A DNA stretch of 64,000 bases, from NCBI RefSeq assembly GCF_003369915.1, contig NW_022881614.1, positions 248,001 through 312,000 of the forward strand. Reading direction: 5' to 3'. The translations under genes and the position numbers were made by a program. Under the pieces are notes generated by a model. It was not told where the DNA came from. It made no database searches and saw only the letters and a program-made list of their open reading frames with translations. Every line of letters begins with the position of its first letter. Position 1 is the first letter of the stretch. This stretch comes from Drosophila miranda (taxonomy: Eukaryota; Arthropoda; Insecta; Diptera; Drosophilidae). Of the stretch, positions 1 through 11,000 are shown piece by piece.

Positions 1-1227
1 CTGTCAGGCGCACAGCATGCCTACCGGAAAGGAAAATCCACGGAAACGGCTCTTCATGAAGTGATCTCAGCGGTAGAGAAATCTCTGCATCACAAAGAGT
101 ACTCACTCATAGCCTTTCTCGATATTGAGGGAGCTTTCAACAACGTTGTACCGGGCGCCATTACAGAAGCCCTGACTGACCTGGGGGAGGACCGTCACTT
201 GGTGATGCTCATTGATCAATTGCTCACATGCAGGACGGTGACATCATCGATGGGATCGTCCGCACAGTCAAGGTATGTCAACAGAGTCACCCCGCAAGGT
301 GGTGTCCTGTCTCCTCTTCTGTGGAACATAGCAGTCAACAAGATTCTATGTGACCTAGAAGGGGGGGGCTGCAATGTCGTGGCCTATGCGGACGACGTTG
401 CGATTATCTTCTCGGGGAAACACCCCCAAACACTGTGCGACTTAATGTCCACAAAGCTAGCGCAACTGTCGGATTGGACAGAATCGCGCGGTCTGGGAGT
501 AAATCCCTCAAAAACGGAACTCGTACTATTCACAAATAAATACAAGGTCCCGCCCCTCAACCCTCCAATACTACAAGGATGCAGGCTCTCCTTTAGCGAC
601 AGTGCCAGTTACTTAGGGTTGGTAATTGACAAGAAGCTTAGCTGGAACCTGAATGTCAAAGACAGAGTGAAGAAGGCAATGACTGCACTCTACACATGCA
701 AAAAAGCTATTGGGCTAAGATGGGGTATGATCCCAAGCATAGTCCAATGGATATATCAAGCTATAGTTAGACCAATACTACTCTACGGAGTTACGGTGTG
801 GTGGCCGGCCCTATCAAAAAGGGCGATCACCAAGCAACTGGGCAAAGTCCAGCGGACTGCCGCCCTATGCATCAGCGGAGCTCTTCGCACCACCCCAAAT
901 GATGGGCTAAATGCCATCCTATGCCTACAGAGCCTTGACCTCGCAGGAAAGGAACGGGCAGAAGCAGCAGCAATACGTCTAAGAGACTCAGATCAATGGG
1001 TGACACAGTGCATAGGTCACTCAGCCATATTAAATAATAGCAGTACCGTCCCCTCAAAAACAGACTACCAAGTTCCAAGAGAGTACACAGACACTCCCTT
1101 CGACACAATCATCCCTCACAGAGACGAATGGCTCGATCAAATCGCTAAGCGCGATTTCCTCGAACTCGGCCACCGTGGCAGACTGCCGCAAATCTCTGCA
1201 CGAGATGGCTCAGCAATTTTCTATTAG
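1..1227 (+). pseudogene. LOA ORF2: reverse transcriptase domain, truncated
   Basis: The frame is open from base 1, so the N-terminus with the endonuclease lies outside the window. Visible RT blocks are the FLDIEGAFNN block, the PQGGVLSPLLWN block and the catalytic YADD box (about base 385), followed by a thumb with GLGVNPSKTELVLF. After base 1140 the frame runs out of homology to the second LOA copy. About 0.3 kb that should encode the N-terminal part of RNase H is missing, and the downstream part resumes in another frame near 1175. The enzyme is therefore broken by an internal deletion. Confidence 0.8.
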
Positions 1228-1768
1228 CCTGATTTGGGTCCCGGGCCACCGGGACATCGAGGGCAACTGTATACCGGTCGAGCTGTCCAGATCTGGCACT
1301 ACAATCCCCCTTCTCCAAGACAAGGAGGATATCTGTATGCCAATGGCCACCTGTAAGCTCATTATAAGGGAGCAATACAAGCGACTAAACAACGATATGT
1401 GGCAAACAGTGCCACGATGTCGCACAACTCGGCAAACATGGCCGACCATGGACATGAAGCGCACCTCCGAGCTCCTCAAGTTAAGCAGGAAAAGGTGCAG
1501 CGTAGTCACACGTTCCCTCACGGGACACTGGCTAATAGGCACCCACGCTAACAGGCTGGGGGCCCCACATAACGATTTTTGTCGCAGCTGTAGAGACGAG
1601 GAAGAGGAGGAGACAGTGGAACATCTGTTCTGCTCCTGCCCAGCTCTCAGCAGAAGAAGGCTACAGCACCTGGACTCAGCTTTTCTACACGACATCTCAG
1701 AGATGTCCAAACTATGTCCCAGGAGGATAGCGAACTTTGTGAGAGCATCTGGATGGGATAATTGCTGA
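1170..1768 (+). pseudogene. LOA ORF2: RNase H end and Cys/His tail
   Basis: This is the continuation of the LOA polyprotein in a different frame after the internal deletion. It begins near DCRKSLHE and includes WVPGHRDIEGN, the last RNase H block; where the other copy has the catalytic Asp (GNDAADELA), this one reads GNCIPVELS, so the acid is lost. The end has a zinc-knuckle-like pattern, C-x2-C then EHLFCSC. Stop at 1766-1768 is followed by a short 3' UTR. Confidence 0.7.
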
Positions 1769-1888
1769 CAGGAAGTCTCACAACGCAGGAAGGAAATGAT
1801 CCTATGCGGTATCACAACGGGCCGAAACCGGCCTAAGTGTGACGGGTTCCGAGCGAGCCCGGCAGCCGCCTCAACCTAACCTAACCTA

Positions 1889-2205
1889 GTACACAAATGG
1901 AATGTGGACTACAGGACGAAGGGATCCAGCCTCATAGACATATTTCCAGACATACCCAGTAAACCCTGGCATTTTTCTCTTAAATGGAATGCTAAAAGCA
2001 TCAAGACCATTAACAGACTTATGACGGGACACACATACGACAAAGTCTTCCTGCACAGAATCAAAGCAATTGACTCAAATATCTGCGAAACGTGCAATGC
2101 AACTGAATATGCCGAACACCTGATCTTCGATTGCCAAAGATTTGCCTCAGAAGGAAATTCAAAATCTTTAAATATTATAACAATTTACATCAACTATTAT
2201 TCAAA
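1889..2205 (+). pseudogene. I-clade ORF2 C-terminal fragment (copy 1)
   Basis: This encodes the last part of an I-clade polyprotein: a basic stretch with MTGHTYDKVFLHRIK and a Cys/His motif ICETCNATEYAEHLIFDC. A second copy is at 35700-36077. The fragment is cut at exactly the same place as that copy by the 5' end of a HINE. Small deletions relative to the other copy put the end out of frame. Confidence 0.65.
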
Positions 2206-3304
2206 CGAGGGGGAACGTTGTGAGTTGCTGCGGACACCGCAACTCTACAGTTATACCCGATACTTAGTCAGTATGGCTCTCCTCCGGCAGACTCCGCTAA
2301 TATTGAACGACACGACAAAGAGTGCGTGCGAGAGAGACAGAAAATCAGTCTGAGCGTGACGTCGGGCGCTGCGTAGCCAGTGCAAATTGATTTGTTCCTT
2401 TTGGCTATAAAAATGATCTGATCTGATTCAGATTCAGCAATCTGATAGATATGATCATTATCTATGATTCTGCGTTTTTAGTTTTCTCGTATCCTCAATA
2501 TTGTGGATGCAACAGATTTTCGTCCTTTTGAGATATACGTTTTAAAGTGAGATCTAACAGGAGTGCGGATACCAAATTTGGTTACTCTAGCCTTAATAGT
2601 CTCTGAGATTTGTGAATATCCCCAGATTTTCATCCTTTGCGGGGGCGGAAGGGGGTGTGGCGAAATTTTGAAACAAACTCGTCTCGGTCCGATATATTAG
2701 GAGTGTGGATACCAAATTTGGTTGCTCTAGCTTTTATAGTCTCTGAGATCTAGGCGCTAATGTTTTACTCTAAGCAAAGCCGGCTATGCTACGTGTGTGT
2801 TAGAGAGAGACAGGGCGAGAAAAAATGAAATTGTTTTCTTGATGCTGGCTATAATAATAATACGATCCAATTCATCCGCAGTCTTAAAGATATGGTCATT
2901 CTCTACAATTCTACGTTTTTGGTTTTCTCATATCTTTAAAATTGTGGATGCCACAGACTTTCGTCCTTTGTGGGGGCGGATGTGGGCGGGGCGAAGTTTT
3001 GAAATATTTTTGTAGCAGTGACATATCACAGAAGTCTGGATCCAAAACATCGTTGCTCTAGCTCTTATAGTCTTTGAGCACTAGGCGCTGAAGGGGACGG
3101 ACAGACGGACGGACGGACAGACGGACAGACGGACAGACGGACAGACAGACAGACAGACAGGGCTCAATCGACTCGGCTATTGATGCTGATCAAAAATATA
3201 TATACTTTATGGGGTCGGAAACGATTCCTTCTGGACGTTACACACATCCACTTTTACCACAAATCTAATATACCCCAATACTCATTTTGAGTATCGGGTA
3301 TAAA
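2206..3304 (+). mobile_element. HINE copy H1 (DINE-1/INE-1-like), recombinant
   Basis: Full-length layout from CGAGGGGGAACGTTG to the terminal hairpin and GAGTATCGGGTATAA. Its 5' flank is the I-element C-terminus, but its 3' flank (3305 onward) is the exact continuation of the I-element RT interrupted at 31742. It therefore joins two parts that are not adjacent in an intact I element. GGAC/GACA tract at about 3094-3160. Confidence 0.85.
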
Positions 3305-4093
3305 AACAAGTCTGCAGTGATGTGCATTAATGATGTCATCAATGTGGTAGCGGCAAAGAAAAAGAACAAGGAACGCGTTACTCTTGTGGTTGTTGACCTC
3401 AACAATGCCTACAATTGTGTCAACCTGAAATTCTTAAAAAGACTAATGGAAAATTAGTGTTTTCCTAAAACATACATTGACTGGATCATCAGTTTTATGT
3501 CTATGAGACTACTGAAAATAGGGGAAGCTGTTTAGGTAGTTCAGGGAGGAATCCCACAGGGCTCTTGTCTGTCGCCCCTCCTTTTTAATGTATACACAAA
3601 AAGACTACATCAGATCTGTGATAGAATTACTCATATGATGCAATTTGCAGATGACTTCGTTATAATCTGTCACAACAGAGAGTTTACTGTAGTGGTTGAA
3701 AACCTTAATAAAAAACTAAATGACTTTAACCTTCTATGTGGTGATCTCGGCTTTAGCTTCAATCCAAGCAAATCTGCAGCAATGAATGTAGGAAAAAGAC
3801 AGGTCAGAGCGGTAAATATTTCTGTTGGAAATGTGCCTATACCAAATCGAAAAGATATCTGTTTCTTAGGCAGACTGATTAGCGCAAACATGTCGTCAAA
3901 TGTCAGTCATGTAAAAATGGTTAAAGAACAAACAAAAAAAGGCAACAGACTCCTTCAGCTTGCGACTACTATCAAATCAGGTCTAAAACCTAAAACAAGT
4001 ACCAACATCTTCAAAGCTTTTATTAGAACAAAACAAGAATATGCTATCACAAGTTTTTCAGACATGGGATCTGGAGCAAGTAAAGATATAAAA
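3305..4093 (+). pseudogene. I-clade ORF2: reverse transcriptase core fragment
   Basis: The fragment carries RT blocks in order: VVVDLNNAYNCV, then GGIPQGSCLSPLLFN, then the catalytic FADDF (about 3645). At least two stop codons lie between the first two blocks (after LKRLMEN near 3455 and before VVQGG near 3535), so it is dead. The final open frame starts at 3635. It stops where the next HINE begins. No equivalent exists in duplicon copy 2, where the flanking HINEs are fused. Confidence 0.75.
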
Positions 4094-5258
4094 CGAGGTG
4101 GAACGTTGTGAGTTGCTGCGGACACCGCAACTCTACAGTTATACCCGATACTAAGTCAGTATGGCTCTCTCCGGCAGACGCCGCTAATATTGAACGACAC
4201 GACAAAGAGTGCGTGCGAGAGAGACAGAAAATCAGTCTGAGCGTGACGTCGGGCGCTGCGTAGCCACTGCAAATTGATTTGTTCCTATTGGCTATAAAAA
4301 TGATCTGATCTGATCTAGATTCAGCACTCTGATAGATATGGTCATTATCTATGATTCTGCGTTTTTAGTTTTCTCGAATGTGCAATATTGTGGATGCAAC
4401 CGATTTTCGTCTTTTGTGGGGGCGGAAGGGGGTGGGGCGAAGTTCTGAGATATACGTTTTATAGTGAGATTGAACAGAAGTGCGGATACCAAATTTGGTT
4501 ACACTAGCCCTAATAGTCTCTGAGATTTGTGGATGCCCCAGATTTTCGTCCTTTGCGTGGGCGGAAGGGGGTGGGGCGAAATTTGGACACGAAACGGTCA
4601 AGGTCCGATATCACAGGAGTGTGGATACCAAATTTGGTTGCTCTGGCTCTTATAGGTTCTGAGATCCTTGAACTCATATTTTGCAATTGGCAAAACCGAC
4701 CATGAAACCTGTGTGTTAGAGAGAGACAGAGCGAGAAAGAATGAAATTGTTTTCTTGATTCTGGCTATAATAATAATACGATCTGGTTCAGATTTTGCAC
4801 TCTAGAATATATAGTCATCTTCTACGATTCTGAGTTTTTAGTTTTATACTATCTTTAAAAATGTAGATGCCACAGATTTTCGTTCTTTGTGGGGGCGGAA
4901 GTGGGCGGGGCGAAGTTTTGAAATATTTTTGTAGCAGTGACATATCACAGAAGTCTGGATCCAAAACATCGTTGCTCTAGCTCTTATAGTCTTTGAGCAC
5001 TAGGCGCTGAAGGGGACGGATGGACGGACGGACGGACGGACGGACGGACGGACGGACGGACAGACGGACGGACGGGCGGACGGACGGACGGACGGACAGA
5101 CGGACAGACAGACAGGGCTCAATCGACTCGGCTATTGATGCTGATCAAGAATATATATACTTTATGGGGTCGGAAACGATTCCTTCTGGACGTTACACAC
5201 ATCCACTTTTACCACAAATCTAATATACCCCAATACTCATTTTGAGTATCGGGTATAA
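4094..5258 (+). mobile_element. HINE copy H2
   Basis: Complete element with both ends. Its flanks (…GATATAAAA and AGCGCAAGCT…) read continuously as I-element coding sequence, from SKDIK into SLRRCVGV. It is therefore an unrearranged insertion into the I element. The GGAC/GACA tract (about 5017-5115) is long. Confidence 0.85.
5015..5118 (+). repeat. GGAC/GACA tetranucleotide tract in H2
   Basis: About 100 bp of (GGAC)n with (AGAC)n interruptions, the variable microsatellite that every long HINE here carries at the same internal position. Copy 2 of the duplicon has a matching long tract at about 37528-37628 that shares the unusual GGATGGAC start. Confidence 0.9.
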
Positions 5259-5812
5259 ATAGCGCAAGCTAAATCACTCAGAAGGTGTGTTGGGGTGCCA
5301 CCTGACACAAGCAAACACGAAATTTTTGTCCTCGCTGGTGTAATGCCACCTGTTTTCAGGGCGAAATGGCTTACAGCCAAAGAACTGCTTAAAATTAAAA
5401 GGTTCAATCCAACAATGTTTGACGAGCTAATACGCTCAAAAGCGGATACGAGTTACACACGTACTTTAAGAGAATTTAATTCCATCTTTGTAAACACTCA
5501 AGACTGTGATAGTGTTAACACATGTAACAAAATCCATGTATTAGATAAATTTTTAACTAAGGGTAAAGAAGAATACTCGAATGAAGAAATAAAAACTATA
5601 TTTTATGAGATTCTGAACAAGTACAGAAAGGACGACTGGAACATTCTATCAACAGATGCCTCAGTTACAGAAAGTACATGTGGCATAGGAATAGTAGAAT
5701 GGACTAGTGGAAATATCCACAAGTACAAAATAGAAAACAGATTATCCTCAGTAGGTGCCGTACTCGTAGGCCTTAAAAAGGCCTGCGAACTATGTCTTAA
5801 ATATAATTACAA
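5259..5812 (+). pseudogene. I-clade ORF2: RT thumb and start of RNase H (copy 1)
   Basis: This encodes the region after the RT, with VMPPVFRAKWLTAKELLKI, and then the first RNase H strand, seen as ILSTDASVTESTCGIG (catalytic Asp in STDAS). It ends inside RNase H at a HINE remnant. Duplicon copy 2 has the same fragment at 37773-38325. A third, more damaged copy is at 23275-25182. In all three the HINE sits at the same base. Confidence 0.75.
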
Positions 5813-5896
5813 CGAGGGGGACCGTTGTGAGTTGCTGCGGACACCGCAACTCTACAGTTATACCCGACAATACTCATTTTGAGTATCGGGTATAAA
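5813..5896 (+). mobile_element. HINE H3, ends-only remnant (84 bp)
   Basis: The first 56 or so bases of the HINE 5' end, including the GAGTTGC…GCAACTC hairpin, are fused directly to the 3' terminal hairpin and GAGTATCGGGTATAA. Everything between is gone. Duplicon copy 2 has the same remnant at 38326-38409, so the deletion came before the duplication. At the same site in the third I fragment a full-length HINE (H8) remains. Confidence 0.85.
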
Positions 5897-5929
5897 AAAA
5901 AAATTGTATTTTTGTGGGGGAGATTTTCC

Positions 5930-6950
5930 CGTTTACGGCTGTTTTAAAGACCGGCGGCGCCCTTTGCAGCAGCTGTGGCCCACTACTCTCCCGCAAACCA
6001 CCCCGGAGGTGCTCTAAATGAAGTGTTCATCAACAAGTAAGTGGCACAAGAGCAAATCGGGCAAAGAATTTCGAACCATTAATCCGACCACAGCGCAGTC
6101 CATCGCTGAAACTGGCCTGAAAACTGGGAATCACACTGGCTAACGGCAACACCAACGTTCGGTGGAGCCGGCGCTGCTCCGGCCAATCACGCAGATGTCG
6201 ACAACGACGTGCCCTGCATCTCCCCCAGCTAGGACAGACTGCCCGATTGTGCCGCTGCCGGTGTCCAGCAAGAATATCCGTGCCCAGGTAAAGCTCTCTC
6301 TCCTATTTAGCTGTGTTCTAACACGTTTCCTCTTTAAGCTCCCTGGGCGAACTCGCAGAAGCCTCGCAACATTGCCGTGCATGCCATGAAAGCGAGGCGT
6401 CTGCTCATCTCGACAGATGTTGGCAGCCATCAGGCCATCATTCGGGCGCGAGTCGATGGCAATGAGCGTATAGAGCTGGAAGAAGTCACGGCGCTTGACC
6501 TGGATCAACAGTCCGAAGAAGTTGTAAACATCAATGGAAAGAACAAGTAAGCAACCATATTGGACACCTCTGGACACGTGTAATCTCCTGTTCCCTCTCT
6601 AAAACAAAACCCCTTGCTTCCATGCATATCCCGCAGGTGAACAACATTGCCGCCTAGGAGGATTTGTGCACTGGCTGGGCAGATAATTTTAAGTAGCGGG
6701 AGTAGTGACATAAACAACGACTGTATATCCGCCTTCTGGCGCTGTGACGAAAGGACTGCAGGTCGGATCACTTCAGCTGACAGTCGTCCGAGGGCAGCGA
6801 CAAGGCTCTAATCAGCGATGGTACCACCTGTGACAATGTCCACGATGAGGCCCACTGCTGCAAGCGGCCAGGAGAACTTCATACTGACATGACAGTTTAT
6901 TAATTCAGTTATAGTATTTATGTGGCAGTCCAATCGAATGTAGAAAGTAT
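5930..6950 (+). pseudogene. Unidentified multi-exon gene remnant (duplicon copy 1)
   Basis: I do not recognise this gene. Coding-like pieces with plausible splice sites on the plus strand are APFAAAVAHYSPANH to VFINK (donor GTAAGT at about 6037), DCPIVPLPVSSKNIRAQ (donor near 6287) and KPRNIAVHAMKARRLL to NINGKNK (acceptor near 6353, donor near 6547). A cysteine-containing piece with DGTTCDNV and CCKRPGE is near 6815. Stops and frame changes separate them. Copy 1 lacks about 215 bp (after 6686) that copy 2 keeps. It is probably a decayed gene upstream of the small secreted gene; function unknown. Confidence 0.4.
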
Positions 6951-7129
6951 TCTAACTAATGCATAAATTATCGTAAATGTCGTAAGACTCAGTTCCCATC
7001 TGAATACTTAAGGAAAAGGCTAGAGGGTTAGGCGAGGGGGATCCACTGGCGAAGATATTCGGTGATCTTCCATTGCATCTCCTGCAGGTAATCCGTGAGA
7101 TATAGATGGTGCAGGAGCGGGGACTTTTG

Positions 7130-7618
7130 CTACATCCTCTGGATGACACACCCCTTGAAGGAGTTCAGTCTCACATCGATTTCACCATCTTCCAGCTAAA
7201 GAAGAAGAACAATGGGAATGGGAGTTTCGAAGGCGAGACCTCTCACTGATTTTACTCACCGCGTTGAAGGCATAGATATCCTGGTAGCAGGATGGAGATA
7301 TGCAGTGCCTAATGCAGTTGATCTTGGTCACGCCCACGTTGAGATTGACACACTGGGTGTGCTGCTCGCAGGCCACCTCCTGTTCGTCGTAGGTTATTTC
7401 CTGTTTGTCAAAGACGTGAACGATTCAGCCCGGAGAAAAAATCAATAGCCTCGTGGACGCACATTCTTACTCGTCTCCTTGTAGGCGTAATCTGGAAAGT
7501 GGAACGTGGCAGTCTTCGGGAACATCTTGCCACTCAATCCGGACATCTCCTTGTAACCCTGTGTACATTTCAGTAAAATTACAGAGAGAACAAAACAGAT
7601 ATTCACAGCACGTTTCAT
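7130..7618 (-). pseudogene. Small secreted Cys-rich protein gene (copy 1), probably damaged
   Basis: Minus strand. Exon 1 (7618-7471) encodes a signal peptide, MKRAVNICFVLSVILLKC, and a short mature start. Exon 2 (7400-7261) encodes a Cys-rich core with VACEQHTQCVNLNVG and CIRHCISPSCYQDIY. Exon 3 (7195-7130) encodes EIDVRLNSFKGCVIQ and then a stop. Introns have GT/AG ends. The phase of exon 1 does not match exon 2, so a small lesion or another exon is implied. The core resembles a small secreted protein family conserved in insects, which I cannot name with confidence. It is divergent from Ranbp11 and shares its upstream region. Confidence 0.55.
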
Positions 7619-7862
7619 TTTCCCGTTACTTGTTTGGTTGAATTAATGGTGACGACACAGAACAGCCCAATCAGGGATGAATTCGGTATGGAAAAACGAT
7701 AAGAAATCATCCCGTTTGTGTTTTTGGTGCTGTTAGTACTAAGATTCGAAAATTGGAACGCCGATTAATACTAACCAATGCTATTTTACCGAAACGAGCG
7801 AAATATAGAAATATTTACATATATGTTTTGTCGAATTTTTTAAACCTTTACCTGATTATTTG

Positions 7863-7907
7863 TTATCGATCTATCTATCATCCCTAATGCTAGTGACGCT
7901 ATCGATA
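7863..7907 (+). promoter_or_regulatory. DRE-type motifs upstream of Ranbp11, copy 1
   Basis: TATCGATA at 7900-7907, with a related TTATCGAT at 7863-7870, lies about 100 bp before the Ranbp11 start codon. TATCGATA is the fly DRE, bound by DREF at many housekeeping promoters. No TATA box is seen, which fits a DRE-type core promoter. Confidence 0.6.
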
Positions 7908-8003
7908 TCAATATTCAACAAGAAGCAGCACGCGCCGTATAATTTTGTCAATAATTTTGCATTGCATTTCATCCTATAAACGTTGGAAGTGGGGCGGAAG
8001 AAG

Positions 8004-11000
8004 ATGGCAATGGCAACGGGAACAGCAACGACGACTACTGCGGTCGAGCAGCTGGTAGCCCAGACCCTGCAGGCGGCCACAAACCCCAGCCACGAGATTG
8101 TGCAAAAGGCCGAAGCCCAACTTAGCGAATGGGAGCAGCAGCCGGGGTTCTTTCCCACGATAGCCAGGCTGAGCGTGAAGCTGCCCGGAAGCGCGCAGGG
8201 CAGCGCGGTTGACGCGGAGGTGGCGCTGAAAGTCCGCTGGATGGCAGCCGTTTACCTTAAGAACGGCATCGAGCGCTACTGGAGGCCTAATTCGCGGCAG
8301 GAGCTGCCGGCCGAGCAGAAGCAGCAGATACGAGACGTCCTGCTGCAGCACTACGACGCGGAAGAAGTGCCCCAGGTGGCACTGCAGGTGGCCGTGCTGT
8401 TTGGGCGCCTTGCTCGCACCGACTACCCACGCTTCTGGCCCGATCTGCTGCCCACGCTGATGAAGCAGCTGCAGGCGTGCAGCAGCGAGACGGACGCTGC
8501 ACTGCAACAGAGAATTCTCTTAGTCCTACACTACGTCATTAAAGCCCTGGCCTCGCGACGCCTCATGGCCGAGCAGCGGGCCTTCGAGGAGCTGGGCAGC
8601 CAGATCTTTAGCTACTTGGCGTGGGACATCTGGGCCACTCTGACCGGCCGCTTCCTGCAGCAGGTAAAGAGCGGCGAGGAGGCTCAGGCCCTCAGCGCAC
8701 TGCAGCGGGCCTATATTGTGATGCGATCCCTCAGGAAATTGATTGTCTACGGATGCTCCAAGCCGTACAAGTCCACTGACCACATGAATTTCGTGGAGCA
8801 GCTGTTTCAGCGCCTGCGCCAGTGCCTGGAGCTGCGCTACGAGCTGCGCATGGGACCAGGCCCGGCCAGAGCCTCGCAACTGATAAGCGAGCTGGAGCGC
8901 TTCATCCTGAAGATGATGAAGGCGCTGAACGAACTGGTGGAGCGGCACTCCATATCCTTTGCCCGATTTGTGTCTGTGGCCCTGGAGTTTAGTTTCCACT
9001 GTGTTCCACGAGGGCACCGCCCTCATCTTTGACGCCGGCGACCGCATCAACTTTACCAACTTTGCCATTCAGGCTCTGAACATGCTTAAGGGCATCATGT
9101 TGAGCGGCAACGACAGCATCTGTGCCCCCGCGGCCACGGAGCTGGCGACAGGAACCGGAGCTGGGTCTAGCCTGGAGGACGAACTGCTCGCCACGGCTGC
9201 CCAGAGCAACGCCAAGTTCTTCACCGTGGAGCGGGTGACGTACATCTGCGAGAAGATCGTGACCCACTACTTCCTGCTCACCCAGCAGGAGCTGGAGGAG
9301 TGGCAGCAGGACCTCGAGGATTACGACCAAGACGACGGCGGCGGCGACGCCTGGAAATACGCCCTACGACCTAGCGTGGAAACGCTCTATTTCACCTGTT
9401 TCACCCAGCACTCGACGGTAATGATAGGCGAGGTCGTGAAGTTCGTCCGCCGGGCACAGCAGCTGCAGCTCTCGCCGGATTCCGACCTCAAAGCCATCCT
9501 ACTAAAGGACGCCATCTACAATGCGGTGGGTCAGGCGGCGTTTCATTTCTTTAACCAGCTGGACTTTGGCTCCTGGTTGACCTCCCAGCTGCTGGCGGAG
9601 CTGCGCATCGAAGCCCCCAACTTTCGAATTCTCAGACGCCGCATCATCTGGATGGTGGGACACTGGGTGGGCGCACAGCTACCGCGGGAGCTGCGTCCGC
9701 TAGCCTACGAGGCGTGCCTTCACCTGCTGCGTCCCCAGGAGGACATGCCCACACGACTGGCCGCCGCCCGGACCCTGAACCTGCTGTTAGACGATTTTGA
9801 GTTCATGCCGGAGGCCTTCCACCCGTACTTCTCGCCGTTGTTCGAGGCTCTTTTCTTGCTGCTGCACGAGGCCGGCGAGTGCGACACCAAGATCGTTGTC
9901 CTGGGCACCATGACACTGCTGGTGGAAAAGATGAGCGAGTACATCGAACCGCAGGCCCTGCAATTCATCGCCTACCTTCCCCTGCTGTGGCGTGAGAGCG
10001 AGAAGTACGACATATTGCGCTGCGCCATCATCGGCACCTTGGAGCAGCTGGTTCGCACCATCCGAGATGTGCCCGAGCCCATGAAACCCTTCCTCTACTG
10101 CGTCATCAGGCTGAGCACTGACCTCCAGGTGAGTAACTCTTTGGGAAGGGAATTAGTATATAGTAGTGGTAGAGGGAATTATTAGTGTACTTTGTTCTAA
10201 ACTACGACGAACCAGCAAGATATAAACCCCAGTACGATAATGGCCTTATCTAACATGGTATAAATGTGTTCAGGAACACCAAGATCATCAACCAGGGTAA
10301 TTCGCTTAAGAGAACCCTCAAAAGACGTAAGGAAACAAAAAAGGGGGTAACAAATTTGCACACACTATGACTGAAAATTATTAAGATTGCAAGAGAAAGT
10401 GAAATGAATTGCTGTATGCTCGACACAGAGCATCATCAGCATACATGAGTGCTTGAGAGTTTGTTAATAATATATGTACCTCTTTACTGTAATTCTTTAC
10501 GTCAGACTAATGTGATTCATTCCATCATGCAGCAACACTCTCACGTCTACCTCATCGAGGATGGAATCATGCTGTGGCTGGCTGTGATTGGAAATTCGAC
10601 TGTCCTGACCCCCGAACTGCTGGCACTGTGCGACCACCTACTGCCCATCATCGAGATGTCGTCGGAGAACCTTTGGACTGTGCTCCAGCTCATCCACGCG
10701 TACATCCTGCTGGACGCCCAGGCCTACCTGAGTAGGTACGGCGAGGCGTTCGTGGACTATTGTAGACGTTCCTTCGAGGACATCCGCGTTGAGGGCATCA
10801 TCGCCATGCTGCGGATCTTCGAGACCTGCCTCAAGACGGACGCGTCGATGGGATTGCGATTGGTGCGCCCCGCCCTGCCCTTCGTCTTCCAGCAGGTGTG
10901 CCTCAAGCAGGAGTACCCCATGACCATGGGCTGGTACCTAACCATTGTGGCTAGGACGCTGCTCATCGACCAAGCCGTATTCATGTCGGTGGTGCAGCAA

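Larger units (their letters stand above)
1..1888 (+). mobile_element. LOA-clade non-LTR retrotransposon, 3' part
   Basis: The piece enters from the left window edge inside the reverse transcriptase (RT) and runs to a 3' end rich in CCTAACCTAACC (about 1868-1888). It carries RT, part of an RNase H and a C-terminal Cys/His motif in one polyprotein layout. RT plus RNase H with this thumb sequence fits the LOA clade (relatives in flies include Bilbo and TRIM); the clade call is from remembered family features, not a search. It abuts the I-clade C-terminal fragment at a TAGTA site, as if inserted into it. A second LOA copy lies at 32203-35695 on the other strand. Confidence 0.75.

Noticed and set aside
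4365..4662. Open frames repeated in every HINE (for example MRIPNLVTLALIVSEICGCPRF and its reverse)
   Set aside because: They recur only because the HINE modules recur, have no start or codon pattern of a gene, and are broken differently in each copy. HINEs are non-coding.
5015..5118. Possible CRISPR-like or satellite array
   Set aside because: It is a simple tetranucleotide tract inside a HINE without spacers, and the organism is an insect.
5020..5223. Frame of DGRTDGRTD repeats
   Set aside because: Translation of the GGAC/GACA microsatellite, not a protein.
7974..8507. Long minus-strand frames opposite Ranbp11 exon 1
   Set aside because: GC-rich antisense shadows of the importin frame; no homology to anything and the same in both copies only because the sense strand is the same.
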